NCBI RefSeq assembly: GCF_018332655.1
Contig: NZ_BOQL01000021.1
Location: 124,001 to 188,000 of the forward strand
Direction of reading: 5' to 3'
Length of the DNA stretch: 64,000 nt
From: Actinoplanes auranticolor
GTDB lineage: Bacteria > Actinomycetota > Actinomycetes > Mycobacteriales > Micromonosporaceae
Both the position numbers and the translations under genes were made by a program. Within the stretch, counting starts at the first letter, position 1. Every line of letters starts with the position of its first letter. The notes under the pieces were generated by a model. That model did no database searches, had not been told where the DNA came from, and was given only the letters and a program-made list of their open reading frames with translations. Below are positions 42,410-50,862 of this stretch, one piece after another.

Positions 42410-44127
42410 GGCCGCATCTCGTACGCGCCGCAGAGCGCGACCACGTCCTCCCACACCGCGGCAGTACGAGCGGCATCCCATACCGGGCGGCGGACGTGGG
42501 CCAGCGCCCAGGCGGCCTGCTCCTCGGTGGTGGCCGCCTTGCCGCCCAGCTCGGTGGCGTACGCGGAGAAGTCCTGGACCAGGAGCCCGAACATCTCGTC
42601 CAGCAGCCCGCTGTCCAGACCGGTCAGGTCCGCCTGCTCCAGAATCAGCTGGCCGTAGACCACGAGGGCGAAGAGCTGGCCGAGCGCGAGCAGGAAGTCG
42701 AGGTCACTCTGCTGCTCCGCGTCGGGGGCGTGCGCGCGCAGCAGCGCGCACAGCCCGTCGGCCTGCTCCCGGAAACGCGCGACGTTGGGCACGCCGGCGT
42801 GGGCGTCGTAGGCGATGCGCCAGTCGTGGAAGCGGATGGACCCGAGACCGCGGGCCGGGCCCTGGCGGAACAGGAACTCGTCGTCGGCGGCATCGTGGCG
42901 CTGCGGTACGGGCGCGAAAGCGGCCGGCTCGAACAGATAGCCGGGCATGAACTTGAGGATCAGGGCGAGGTTGACGTGCACCGTACCTTCGAGCTTGGGC
43001 AGGCCGCGGATGTCCTTGGCGGCCTTGTCGAAGTAGGTGTCGGCCTCGAAGCCCTTGGCGGCGATCACGTCCCAGAGCAGGTCGATGACCTTCTCGCCCT
43101 CGGTGGTGACCTTCATCTTCGTCATCGGGTTGAACAGCAGATACCGGCGGTCCTCCGGACCCGCTGAGCGCAGGTAGTCGACCGCGCGGTCGCTGAAGAG
43201 CTTCATGGCCACCAGCCGTACGTACGCGTCGGTGAGTTCCCGCCGCACGTGCGGGAAGTCGGTGACCGGCTTGCCGTAGAGCACGCGCCGGTGGGCGTGG
43301 GTCACCGCCTCGTACATCGCGTGCTCGCAGATGCCGATGGCGGCGGTGCAGAGGTTGAACTTGCCGACGTTGACGGTGTTGAGCGCGGCGTCGAAGGCGG
43401 CCCGGCCGGTGTGCAGCACGTCCCGCTCGCGCACCGGGTAGTCCTCGAGCCGGAACTCGCTGACGAACATCTGCATGTTCACCACGTTCTTGACCAGGTG
43501 GTACGCCGGGTGCCGGCTGTCGGCGGCGAAGAACACGTACCCGTCGGGTCCCTCGACGTCGGCGCGCCGGCCGAAGACCGAGACCAGGCCGGCGACGTTG
43601 CCGTTGCCGATGTAGTACTTCGTGCCGTCCGCCCGGAACCCGCCCGCGCCGTCGGGGGTGAGGATCATGTCGGTGGCGTAGATGTCGGCGCCGTGGCTCC
43701 GCTCGGACAGACCGAAGGCCATGACGTGCCCGTCGGCGAGCAGCTGCGCGGCGTGGGCGCGGACGGCCCGGTTGTCGCTCTGCCACACCGGGCCGAGACC
43801 CAGCACGGTCACCTGCCAGGTGTACCAGTAGCCGAGGCCGTAGAAGCCGAGAACCTCGCTGAGCGCGGCGTTGCGGGCGGTGTCCCAGCGCTTGGCGGGA
43901 TCACCCGCGCCGTCGGCGGCCGGGGTGAGGAACGTGGCGAACAGGCCCTCCTTGGCGGCGAAGTCCAGGAAGTCGCCGTACCAGGCCCGGTCGATGTGGC
44001 TGTCGATGAGCGCCTTCTTGCCCCTGCTCTCGAAGAACTCCGCGGTGGCGCGCAGCAGCCGGCGGGTCTCGGGATCGAGGTGCGCCGGGTCGTACGTGGT
44101 CGGGTTGAACAGCAGCGAGTCGGCCAT
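42406..44127 (-). CDS. Acyl-CoA dehydrogenase family protein (long type)
   Basis: 573 residues, about 190 longer than the usual fatty-acid enzyme, in the range of acyl-CoA oxidase-like members. Recognisable parts are MAFGLSERSHGADIYATDMI, GTKYYIGNGNVAGLVSVFGR, HRRVLYGKPVTDFPHVRREL and a C-terminal helical extension. It is FAD-dependent oxidation of an acyl-CoA; chain specificity is unknown. It follows the PadR gene by 29 bases, so both are one operon under the PadR palindrome. Confidence 0.88.
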   Translation of the reverse strand: MADSLLFNPTTYDPAHLDPETRRLLRATAEFFESRGKKALIDSHIDRAWYGDFLDFAAKEGLFATFLTPAADGAGDPAKRWDTARNAALSEVLGFYGLGYWYTWQVTVLGLGPVWQSDNRAVRAHAAQLLADGHVMAFGLSERSHGADIYATDMILTPDGAGGFRADGTKYYIGNGNVAGLVSVFGRRADVEGPDGYVFFAADSRHPAYHLVKNVVNMQMFVSEFRLEDYPVRERDVLHTGRAAFDAALNTVNVGKFNLCTAAIGICEHAMYEAVTHAHRRVLYGKPVTDFPHVRRELTDAYVRLVAMKLFSDRAVDYLRSAGPEDRRYLLFNPMTKMKVTTEGEKVIDLLWDVIAAKGFEADTYFDKAAKDIRGLPKLEGTVHVNLALILKFMPGYLFEPAAFAPVPQRHDAADDEFLFRQGPARGLGSIRFHDWRIAYDAHAGVPNVARFREQADGLCALLRAHAPDAEQQSDLDFLLALGQLFALVVYGQLILEQADLTGLDSGLLDEMFGLLVQDFSAYATELGGKAATTEEQAAWALAHVRRPVWDAARTAAVWEDVVALCGAYEMRP

Positions 44128-44156
44128 GGCGGCGTCCCCTCTCTCGGTGGGCGGGA

Positions 44157-44708
44157 TCAGCGGTCCAGGCCACGCAGGGTGTCGAGGACGTCGTCGAGCC
44201 AGTCGAGCACCATCCGCTCGTACGCGATGCCGCCGCGCAGCACCGTGTGCTGCAGCCGCCGGCCGGCGTCGAGGGTCGCGGTATCGGGGAAGTCCCGGCG
44301 CTCACCGGTCAGGTAGCGCTGCAGGGTGGCCTCGTGGGTGACGCGGTAGCGCTCGACCTCGGCGATCAGGGTCGCCCGCCCGTCGGCGTCGGTGAAGGCG
44401 GCGCCGCGGATCTTGACGGCCAGCTCGTGCCGGACCGCCTCGGGCTGCACGGGATCGCGCAGCCACGAGGCGAGGACGACCCGGCCTGACGCGGCCACGG
44501 AGTAGCACCGCTTGTCCGGCCGTCCGCCCTGCCCGATCTCCTCCGCGGTGACCCAGCCGTCGGCCTCCATCCGCTTGAGGACGCGGTAGATCTGCTGGTG
44601 GGTGGCGGTCCAGAACCGGCCGATGGACCGTTCGAAGCGCCGGGCCAGCTCGTATCCGGAGCCCGGCTGCTCCAGCAGGGACACCAGGATCGCGTGTTCG
44701 AGGGCCAT
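44157..44708 (-). CDS. PadR family transcriptional regulator
   Basis: 183 residues. The N-terminal winged helix reads ALEHAILVSLLEQPGSGYEL then FWTATHQQIYRVLKRMEADG. A C-terminal helical dimerisation domain (Vir-like) follows to LDTLRGLDR. The start ATG lies 7 bases from a 36-bp inverted repeat with perfect 15-bp arms, so it almost certainly represses its own operon with the acyl-CoA dehydrogenase. The ligand may be an acyl or phenolic compound. Confidence 0.92.
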   Translation of the reverse strand: MALEHAILVSLLEQPGSGYELARRFERSIGRFWTATHQQIYRVLKRMEADGWVTAEEIGQGGRPDKRCYSVAASGRVVLASWLRDPVQPEAVRHELAVKIRGAAFTDADGRATLIAEVERYRVTHEATLQRYLTGERRDFPDTATLDAGRRLQHTVLRGGIAYERMVLDWLDDVLDTLRGLDR

Positions 44709-44714
44709 GACAGA

Positions 44715-44750
44715 GCATCTTGCTATGCAACTAAGTGCATAGCAAGATGC
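44715..44750. promoter_or_regulatory. PadR operator, perfect 15-bp inverted repeat
   Basis: GCATCTTGCTATGCA and TGCATAGCAAGATGC are exact reverse complements separated by ACTAAG. The inner ATGCA/TGCAT element is the usual PadR recognition form. The repeat lies between the PadR start and the GH43 stop (44762). It could also act as a terminator for the GH43 operon. Confidence 0.75.
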
Positions 44751-44761
44751 TGCTGCGGGGT

Positions 44762-46618
44762 TTACCGGAACGAAGCGTCGTCGATGGTGAAGCCGTCGGT
44801 GCCCGCCATGGTCTCGACGAAGAAGGTGGCCTGCGACAACGTTCCGGTCCAGGACACGTTCGCCGTGCCGGACAGCAGGGTCCAGCCGCCCGTGTTCACC
44901 GTGGCGGCCGGGGTCAGCTGGACGTAGCTCGTGGTCCCGTTGGCCGTCAGCGCCAGCGTCGCCTTCGCGCTCGGTGTGCCGCTCGTCGACCGCACCCACA
45001 CCTCGGTGGTGTACGCCTTGCCGTTGGTCAGCCGGGAGGTCACGTCCTGGCCCGGACCGTTCCACGCCCCGGTGCGGCCGGTGACGGTGAGCGCCCGGGT
45101 GCCGCTGCGCACCACGCCGGTGCCGGCCGCGAGCGTGCCGCTGCCGCGCGGCTGCCAACCGGTCGTGCCGTCCTCCAGGCCCGGATTGGTGAGCACGTTC
45201 CCGCCGCCGCCGGTGGAGGTTGAGGTGAACTGCCACCAGTTCACGTTGAACAGGAAGCCGCTGCCCCCGGTGAAGACCAGGTAGAGGTCCTGCGTGCCGG
45301 TCGCCCCGCTTACCCCGCAGGAAACCGTGGTCCAGCTCTGCCAGCCGCCGGTGCCCGGGGCGGTGCAGGTCCCGGCCAGGGTGCCGGTGGGGCTGCCCAG
45401 CCGCACCTCGATGCGGCCGCCGCTGGTGGCGGAGGCCACCCGGGCGGTGAACGAGGTGGCGCCACTGCCGAAGGCCACGCCCTTCACCTTGATGTGGTCG
45501 CGGTTCTCGATGTTGGCGACGTTCATCCCGCCCTCGCTGGACGGTTCGGTCTCGACCCCGGACGCCCAGGCGATGGTCTCCGCCTCCTGACGCACGAACG
45601 GATCCACGGGGGCGATCTGCGGCGGACCGGCCGTCGTCATGGACATCGTCGGGATCGTGCCGTCGGCCCGGTAGGTGAACCGTTCCACGGCGACCGAACG
45701 GGTGAAACCGCCGCCGCCCGGCAACGCGCCGTTGTGGTAGAAGAAGTACGAGTTGCCGTTGAAGTCGACGATGCCGGCGTGGTTGGTGAAGCTGCTGCCC
45801 TGGGCCGGCATGACGGTGCCGCGGTAGGTCCACGGCCCGGTCGGCCCGGGTGCGGTCGAGTAGCCGATGAACTCGGAGCAGCATTGCGCGGCGAAGACGT
45901 TGTAGTACAGCCCGTTGCGCTTGTAGACCCAGGGGCCCTCCTCGTACAGGGTGGGCCGGTTCGCGACGTTGCCGGGGCGGGCGCCGAAGCCGGCGGTGGT
46001 CAGCGGGATCTGGGTCGGGCCGCCGGAGTACGAGATCATGTCGGCGTTCAGCCGCACGTACCAGAGGTTCGGGTTTCCCCAGTACAGATAAGCCTGCCCG
46101 TCGTCGTCGATGAAGACCGACGGGTCGATCTCGCCGTTCTCCACCAGCGGCCGGCCGAGGGCGTCGGTGAAGGGGCCGGTGGGGCTGTTCGACACGCCGA
46201 CCCCGATGGCCATCCGGCCGGTGGCCCGGTTGACGACGGGGACGTACCAGTAGAACTTGCCGTTGCGGTGGGTGACCTGACCGGCCCACGCGTCCTTGCT
46301 GGCCCAGCTGAAGGTGGCCAGGCTCATCGGGGACCCGTGGTCGGTCCAGTTCACCATGTCCGCCGAGGAGTAGGCCCGCCAGTCGCGCATGGTGAACCAG
46401 GTCGAGGCGTCCTCGTCGTGTCCGGTGTAGAGGTACACCCGGCCGTTGTGGACCAGCGGGGCCGGATCGGCGGTGTAGACGGTCTGCACGATCGGGTTGT
46501 CGGCCCGGGCCGGCCCGGCGACCGCGGGCACCAGCGCCAAGGCGCACAGCAGGGCGGTGACCCAGGCGATGCCGCGCCGCGGCCGGCCGGTTGCGGGGTG
46601 TGCGGAAGGGGGTCTCAC
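44762..46618 (-). CDS. Secreted GH43 glycoside hydrolase with CBM6-like and C-terminal CBM domains
   Basis: 618 residues from a GTG with AGGAG five bases upstream. A signal peptide (residues 1-39) precedes a five-bladed GH43 propeller at about 42-340, with D51 (TADPAPLVH), D165 (ENGEIDPSVFIDDDG) and E227 (LYEEGPWVYK) as base, pKa modulator and acid. A CBM6-like domain (about 345-470, RQEAETIAWASGVETEPSSE) and a CBM4/9/22-like jelly roll (475-618) follow. It probably attacks arabinan or arabinoxylan. It is second in an operon after the SGNH gene (29-base gap), opposite a sigma factor with an arabinose-binding domain. Confidence 0.9.
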   Translation of the reverse strand: MRPPSAHPATGRPRRGIAWVTALLCALALVPAVAGPARADNPIVQTVYTADPAPLVHNGRVYLYTGHDEDASTWFTMRDWRAYSSADMVNWTDHGSPMSLATFSWASKDAWAGQVTHRNGKFYWYVPVVNRATGRMAIGVGVSNSPTGPFTDALGRPLVENGEIDPSVFIDDDGQAYLYWGNPNLWYVRLNADMISYSGGPTQIPLTTAGFGARPGNVANRPTLYEEGPWVYKRNGLYYNVFAAQCCSEFIGYSTAPGPTGPWTYRGTVMPAQGSSFTNHAGIVDFNGNSYFFYHNGALPGGGGFTRSVAVERFTYRADGTIPTMSMTTAGPPQIAPVDPFVRQEAETIAWASGVETEPSSEGGMNVANIENRDHIKVKGVAFGSGATSFTARVASATSGGRIEVRLGSPTGTLAGTCTAPGTGGWQSWTTVSCGVSGATGTQDLYLVFTGGSGFLFNVNWWQFTSTSTGGGGNVLTNPGLEDGTTGWQPRGSGTLAAGTGVVRSGTRALTVTGRTGAWNGPGQDVTSRLTNGKAYTTEVWVRSTSGTPSAKATLALTANGTTSYVQLTPAATVNTGGWTLLSGTANVSWTGTLSQATFFVETMAGTDGFTIDDASFR

Positions 46619-46647
46619 GGCACTCCTAAAGGAAAGCGTCGGCCGGG

Positions 46648-47817
46648 TCACTGCAGCGAGGCGTCGTCGATCAGCAACGGCGTCGTCCCGGACGTGGTCT
46701 CGACGTAGAGGGTGGCGGCGGAGAGGGTGCCGGCCCAGGACGCGGTTGCGGTCCCGGTCAGCAGCGTCCAGCCGGTGGCGGTGACCGCGGCGTCCGGCGT
46801 CAGCCGCAGGTAGCTCGTGGTGCCGTTCGCGGTGAGGGCCAGAGTGGTCTTGACGGTCGCCGTACCGCTCTGGGTCCGGGCCCAGACCGCGGTGGTATAG
46901 CTCCTGCCGTTGGTCAGTTTCGCGGCCACGGCCTGGCCGGGGCCGTTCCAGGCCGCGGTGCGCCCGGCGACCAGCAGGGACCGGGAGCCGCCGTGGGCCG
47001 TGCCGGTGACCGACGACAGGGTCGCGCTGCCGAACGGGGTCCAGTCCGCGGTGCCGTTCTCCATGTCGCCGTTGGCGAGCAGGTTGCCGCCGCCGGGGTT
47101 GCCGATGCTGCCGGGCACCGCGCGCAGGGCGGCGTACCAGGTGGCGGCCATCTTGTCGTAACCGCCGGCGGTGGGGTGGACACCGTCGATGAGGTCCGCG
47201 GTGCTCAGCGCGGCGTGCATGTTGACGAGGTGGACCCGCCGGCCGGCGTTGACCTTGCTCTGCACGATGCCGGGGACCGCGGCGTTGAAGGTGCGCGCGG
47301 CTGCCGCCTGGCCGGCCGACGCCAGCGGGATGATCGTGGCCACGAAGACGTCGGCCTCCGGGGCGGCCGCGGTGATGCGGTCGATGAGGGTGGACAGCCG
47401 GGCCGGTGCGCCGGACACGTTGTAGTTCTGCAGGATGTCGTTGGTGCCGATGTGCAGCAGGACGGTGCGCGGCCGGGTGGTGTTCAGCCAGCCGGTGACC
47501 GAGGCGTCGATCTGGTCGATGCGCCAGCCGGGGTGGCCCTCGTGATCGTGGTCGCCGAGAGCGCCCGGCCCGTTGAACTGCGAACCGACGAAATCGTTGC
47601 GGTAGCCGGCGGCGGCCAGGCGCTGCCACAGGCCGATGCGGTAGCCGCCCGGCACCTGGGTGCCCTCGGTGATCGAGTCGCCCAGCGGCATCACGCGCAC
47701 GCCGCCGTTGGACTCGGCGTGCGCGGCCGGGCCCGTGATCGTCGCGCCGGCGACGACCAGGGCCAGCATCACCAGGACCCGCAGGGCTTGAAGACCGGCA
47801 TGACGTAGGACCTGCAC
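46648..47817 (-). CDS. Secreted SGNH/GDSL hydrolase with C-terminal carbohydrate-binding domain
   Basis: 389 residues from a GTG with GGAGGAG upstream. A signal peptide (residues 1-35) precedes the SGNH domain (about 38-240): S48 in PLGDSITEG, the Gly block in EGHPGWRID, N126 in IGTNDI and D211/H214 in DGVHPTAGGY. The C-terminal CBM domain (about 245-389) is clearly homologous to that of the GH43 protein. Likely an acetyl- or feruloyl-type esterase on plant polysaccharide. It is the first gene of the operon. Confidence 0.9.
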   Translation of the reverse strand: MQVLRHAGLQALRVLVMLALVVAGATITGPAAHAESNGGVRVMPLGDSITEGTQVPGGYRIGLWQRLAAAGYRNDFVGSQFNGPGALGDHDHEGHPGWRIDQIDASVTGWLNTTRPRTVLLHIGTNDILQNYNVSGAPARLSTLIDRITAAAPEADVFVATIIPLASAGQAAAARTFNAAVPGIVQSKVNAGRRVHLVNMHAALSTADLIDGVHPTAGGYDKMAATWYAALRAVPGSIGNPGGGNLLANGDMENGTADWTPFGSATLSSVTGTAHGGSRSLLVAGRTAAWNGPGQAVAAKLTNGRSYTTAVWARTQSGTATVKTTLALTANGTTSYLRLTPDAAVTATGWTLLTGTATASWAGTLSAATLYVETTSGTTPLLIDDASLQ

Positions 47818-47834
47818 GTGAACTCCTCCGGCGA

Positions 47835-47848
47835 TGTGAGCGTTAACA
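47835..47848. promoter_or_regulatory. LacI-type operator before the SGNH-GH43 operon
   Basis: TGTGAGCGTTAACA (minus strand TGTTAACGCTCACA) is an imperfect palindrome with the CG centre usual for LacI/GalR-family sites upstream of actinomycete glycosidase genes. It lies 18 bases before the SGNH GTG. The cognate LacI gene is not in the window. Confidence 0.55.
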
Positions 47849-47926
47849 TACATTCAGATCCGCCAATGTTGCCAGATTGTTTCCGGCCACTCAAGGGTCG
47901 TTTTGCCGGGCACAGCGAAATCCTTC

Positions 47927-48010
47927 TCATAACACTTTTAAGGACAGAGAAAGGGTGAAGAATGGTGTGCGACTCTCTGAGTGCGGCCGTCATAACGCTT
48001 TTTTGGAGAA
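47927..48010. repeat. Two direct 21-bp repeats upstream of the sigma-factor gene
   Basis: TCATAACACTTTTAAGGACA (from 47927) and TCATAACGCTTTTTTGGAGA (from 47990) agree at 16 of 21 positions and are 63 bp apart start to start. Both carry ATAAC, compatible with an ECF-type -35 (AAC) element. They might be autoregulated promoters or sites for another factor; no clear -10 can be assigned. Confidence 0.45.
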
Positions 48011-48102
48011 CTTCGTGAGAATGCGAAAAGGGGAAAGGGCGGCGACGTCGGGCACACGGTCATCGGCGTACGATGCGTTGCCCGGACGACAGTGAGGGGG
48101 AG

Positions 48103-49668
48103 ATGCGAAGCACACGCACCGACGAAGCCGCCCTCGTCACCGCCGCGCAGGCCGGTGACCGCAGGGCGCTGGAAGAGCTCGCCGCCACCTACCTCCCGCT
48201 GGTCTACACGGTTGTGCGCCGCGGTCTCGGCGCCCACCCGGATGTCGACGACATCGTCCAGGACGTGATGCTGCGGGCGCTGCGGCAGCTGCCGAAACTC
48301 CGGACCCCGACCACGTTCCGGGCCTGGCTGGCCGCGATCGCGATCAGGCAGGTCGGCACGCACCTGCGTCGCCGCGACCGCAACGCCGCGCGGACCACCG
48401 GCATCGAGGAGGCCGCCGGGATCCCCGACGCGCACAGCCCGTCCGAGGACGTCTCGGTGCTGCGGGCTGATCTGTCGCGGCAGCGCCGGCAGGTCGAGCG
48501 GGCGAGCCATTGGCTCGGCCCGGACGAGCGGGCCCTGCTGTCGTTGTGGTGGCTGGAGGTCGCGGATCAGCTGTCCCGCGCCGACCTCGCGTCCGCCCTG
48601 GGCCTGAGCGTCGCCCACGCCGGCGTCCGCGTGCAACGCATGCGCACCCAGCTCGAAGCGAGCCGCGCCCTGGTCGCCGCACTGGACATGCGTCCGCGCT
48701 GCCCGAACCTCGCCGCGGTGGCCGAGGGCTGGGACGGCCGGCCGAGTCCACTGTGGCGCAAGCGGCTGTCGCGCCACGTCCGGACCTGCCCGTACTGCAG
48801 CCGCGCCGCCGAGGGCCTGGTCCTCACCGACCGGCTGCTGCCGATGTTCACCCTGTTGCCGGTCCCCGCCGGCATCGGCCTGCCCCTGCTCGGCAAGTTC
48901 GCGCTCGACGGCGCCGCGATCGGCACGGTCGCACCGGCGGCGCTGACGGGCACCGCCGGAGCCAAGGCCGGGGTGCTCAGCCAGCTGATCCAGACGGCCA
49001 CCCTGCACCCGGTCCTCTCCACGGTCGCCGCCGGAACGCTGGCAGCCGGTGCGACCGTCACGACGGTGCAGCTCGTGCCGCCGCCCGCGCCTCCACCATC
49101 GCCACGGGTCATCGCGGGACCGGTCCGGACCACAGCCACGCCGGGTGGGTCCACCGCCGCGCCGACAACGGCCGTACCGGTGCCGGCCACACCGACGACC
49201 GCCCGGCCGAGCGTGACCAGCACCGCCACGGTGAATCTCGGTCCGCTGTCGTTCGAGTCGCGGAACTCCGCCGGCCGATACGTCGCGACCGAGGACGGCC
49301 TCGGTGTCCTCGTCCCGGCCGGCGCGGGCGCCGACGGCGCCACCCGGGCCCGGACCACGTTCTCCGCGATCGAAGGGCTCGCGGACATCAATTGCTTCTC
49401 GTTCCGGTACTCCGACGGCCGCTACCTGCGCCACGCCTCGTGGCGGGTGCAACTGAGCCCCAATCAGGGGACCGAACTGTTCCGCGGGGACGCCACCTTC
49501 TGCCCGCGCCCCGGGACGGCCCCGGATTCGGTGACGCTGGAGTCCTCGAACTACCCCGGCTGGTTCGTCCGCCACCGCGAGGGCCAGATCTGGGTGGACC
49601 AGTCCGACGGCAGCCCGGCGTTCCGGGCCGACGCCTCGTTCCGGGTCCGGCCCCCGCTCGCGCGTTAG
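48103..49668 (+). CDS. Membrane-tethered ECF-type sigma factor fused to anti-sigma zinc motif and AbfB (CBM42) domain
   Basis: 521 residues, ATG after GAGGGGGAG. Residues about 8-90 are sigma region 2 (LVTAAQAGDRRALEELAATY; HPDVDDIVQDVMLRALRQLP). Residues 140-195 are region 4 (LGPDERALLSLWWLEVADQL; ALGLSVAHAGVRVQRMR). H225-x3-C229-x2-C232 (HVRTCPYC) is the zinc anti-sigma signature. A membrane helix lies at about 302-325 (LSTVAAGTLAAGATVTTV), followed by a Pro/Thr/Ala linker to about 378. The AbfB arabinose-binding domain covers 381-520 (SFESRNSAGRYVAT; ESSNYPGWFVRHREGQIWV). So sigma, its brake and an outside sugar sensor are in one chain. It is divergent from GH43/SGNH genes for arabinose polymers. 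Confidence 0.85.
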   Translation: MRSTRTDEAALVTAAQAGDRRALEELAATYLPLVYTVVRRGLGAHPDVDDIVQDVMLRALRQLPKLRTPTTFRAWLAAIAIRQVGTHLRRRDRNAARTTGIEEAAGIPDAHSPSEDVSVLRADLSRQRRQVERASHWLGPDERALLSLWWLEVADQLSRADLASALGLSVAHAGVRVQRMRTQLEASRALVAALDMRPRCPNLAAVAEGWDGRPSPLWRKRLSRHVRTCPYCSRAAEGLVLTDRLLPMFTLLPVPAGIGLPLLGKFALDGAAIGTVAPAALTGTAGAKAGVLSQLIQTATLHPVLSTVAAGTLAAGATVTTVQLVPPPAPPPSPRVIAGPVRTTATPGGSTAAPTTAVPVPATPTTARPSVTSTATVNLGPLSFESRNSAGRYVATEDGLGVLVPAGAGADGATRARTTFSAIEGLADINCFSFRYSDGRYLRHASWRVQLSPNQGTELFRGDATFCPRPGTAPDSVTLESSNYPGWFVRHREGQIWVDQSDGSPAFRADASFRVRPPLAR

Positions 49669-49922
49669 GTGCGGGTGTCGCCGCCGGTCGTCTGCTGGGT
49701 GGTGGCGGGCAGGAGACGGGTGGTGCGCCGGACGCTCGGGTGCCGCATCGCGCGGTGCGCCCGCCGCCGGCGCAGTTGCACCGGCCCCGCGCGGGCGACC
49801 GGGCCGGCGGGCCGGGCGGCCCTCCCGGCTGCGGACCTACGCCGGCGCCTGCCCATCGTCGCCGTGATGGCCGCCGCCACCATTGCCTACAGGGTGGAGT
49901 GCGCGGAACCGGTGGGGGTCGA

Positions 49923-50282
49923 TCAGCGCGCCGGCGAGTGGGCGGCCTGAACGGTGATACGGCGCCGGCGGGCGGCCTCGGTCTTGGGTACGCGTACGGT
50001 CAGGACGCCGTCGGTCAGGTCGGCGCTGATGTGCTCGGTGTCGATACCGGCGGGCAGGCTCCTGCGGTAGGCGAACCGGCCGGTGCGGCGGGTGCGGTGC
50101 CGCAGCCAGCCGATCTTCTCCTTCTCCACGATCTCGCCGCTGACGCGCAGTTCCCCGCCGGTGACCTCGACGGTGAGGTCTCTGCGGCGCACCCCGGGCA
50201 CCTCGATGTCGACGAGGTAGGCGTCGTCGGTTTCGGTCGTGTCGTTGCCGAAGAGGGCGGGTCGAAGCACAGACAGGCTCAT
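49923..50282 (-). CDS. Hsp20/alpha-crystallin family small heat shock protein
   Basis: 119 residues. The alpha-crystallin beta-sandwich is seen in YLVDIEVPGVRRRDLTVEVT, ELRVSGEIVEKEKIGWLRHR, RFAYRRSLPAGIDTEHISAD and LTVRVPKTEAARRR. It is short at both ends. The ATG has GGAGG five bases upstream. It lies 101 bases downstream of a second Hsp20 gene on the same strand and may share its transcript. An ATP-independent holdase. Confidence 0.92.
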   Translation of the reverse strand: MSLSVLRPALFGNDTTETDDAYLVDIEVPGVRRRDLTVEVTGGELRVSGEIVEKEKIGWLRHRTRRTGRFAYRRSLPAGIDTEHISADLTDGVLTVRVPKTEAARRRRITVQAAHSPAR

Positions 50283-50383
50283 CGTGTCCTCCCATCGCTG
50301 CGGGACGTGGGTCACGGCCCGGCGCTCCGGGCGGGAGCGCCGGGCCGCTTCGGAGGTGACCAGGAACGAGGTCAGTGGTGAGG

Positions 50384-50806
50384 TCAGCCCTTGATCTGCT
50401 TGCGGCCGGGACCGGCCCCGACGCTGATCTTGCGGGGCTTGGCCTGCTCGGACACCGGGATGCGCAGGGCCAGCACGCCGTTGTCGTACGTGGCCTGCAG
50501 GTTGTCGGTGTCGAGGGTGTCGCCGAGGAACAGCTGGCGGCTGAACACGCCCATCGGCCGTTCGGCGATGACGCTTTCCACACCGTCCTTGTTCTGACGC
50601 CGGCGTTCGGCCTTGACCGACAGGACGTTGCGTTCCACGGTGAGGTCGATCGACTCGGGGTCGACGCCGGGGAGGTCGAAATAGACGTGGAACCAGTCAC
50701 CGTCGCGTTCGGCGTCGACGTGCATGACGCCGGGCCGGCTCGCGGTCCCGGTGATCTGCTCGAACATGCGGTCGATGTCGCGGAAGGGGTCGGTACGCAT
50801 GAGCAT
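50384..50806 (-). CDS. Hsp20/alpha-crystallin family small heat shock protein (Hsp18-like)
   Basis: 140 residues. It starts MLMRTDPFRDIDRMFEQITG, the standard actinomycete Hsp18/HSP20 opening, followed by the alpha-crystallin domain (VYFDLPGVDPESIDLTVERN, FLGDTLDTDNLQATYDNGVL, LRIPVSEQAKPRKI). AAGGAGG is an ideal ribosome site. The promoter holds a near-consensus HAIR element, so heat induction through HspR is expected. The paralogue downstream is quite different in sequence. Confidence 0.94.
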   Translation of the reverse strand: MLMRTDPFRDIDRMFEQITGTASRPGVMHVDAERDGDWFHVYFDLPGVDPESIDLTVERNVLSVKAERRRQNKDGVESVIAERPMGVFSRQLFLGDTLDTDNLQATYDNGVLALRIPVSEQAKPRKISVGAGPGRKQIKG

Positions 50807-50862
50807 GGTCGTCCTCCTTGGTGCTCCTTCACCAAAGCTCCCGGTCCGGGACTGCTCCCGGG

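Noticed and set aside
46619..47629. Upstream extension of the GH43 reading frame
   Set aside because: It is a shadow of the SGNH gene. The GH43 GTG at 46618 has AGGAG and starts a signal peptide.
49669..49922. Possible small genes on either strand between the sigma factor and Hsp20 genes
   Set aside because: Frames of 72 (minus) and 93 (plus) codons lack ribosome sites and recognisable sequence. I see nothing firm in these 254 bases.
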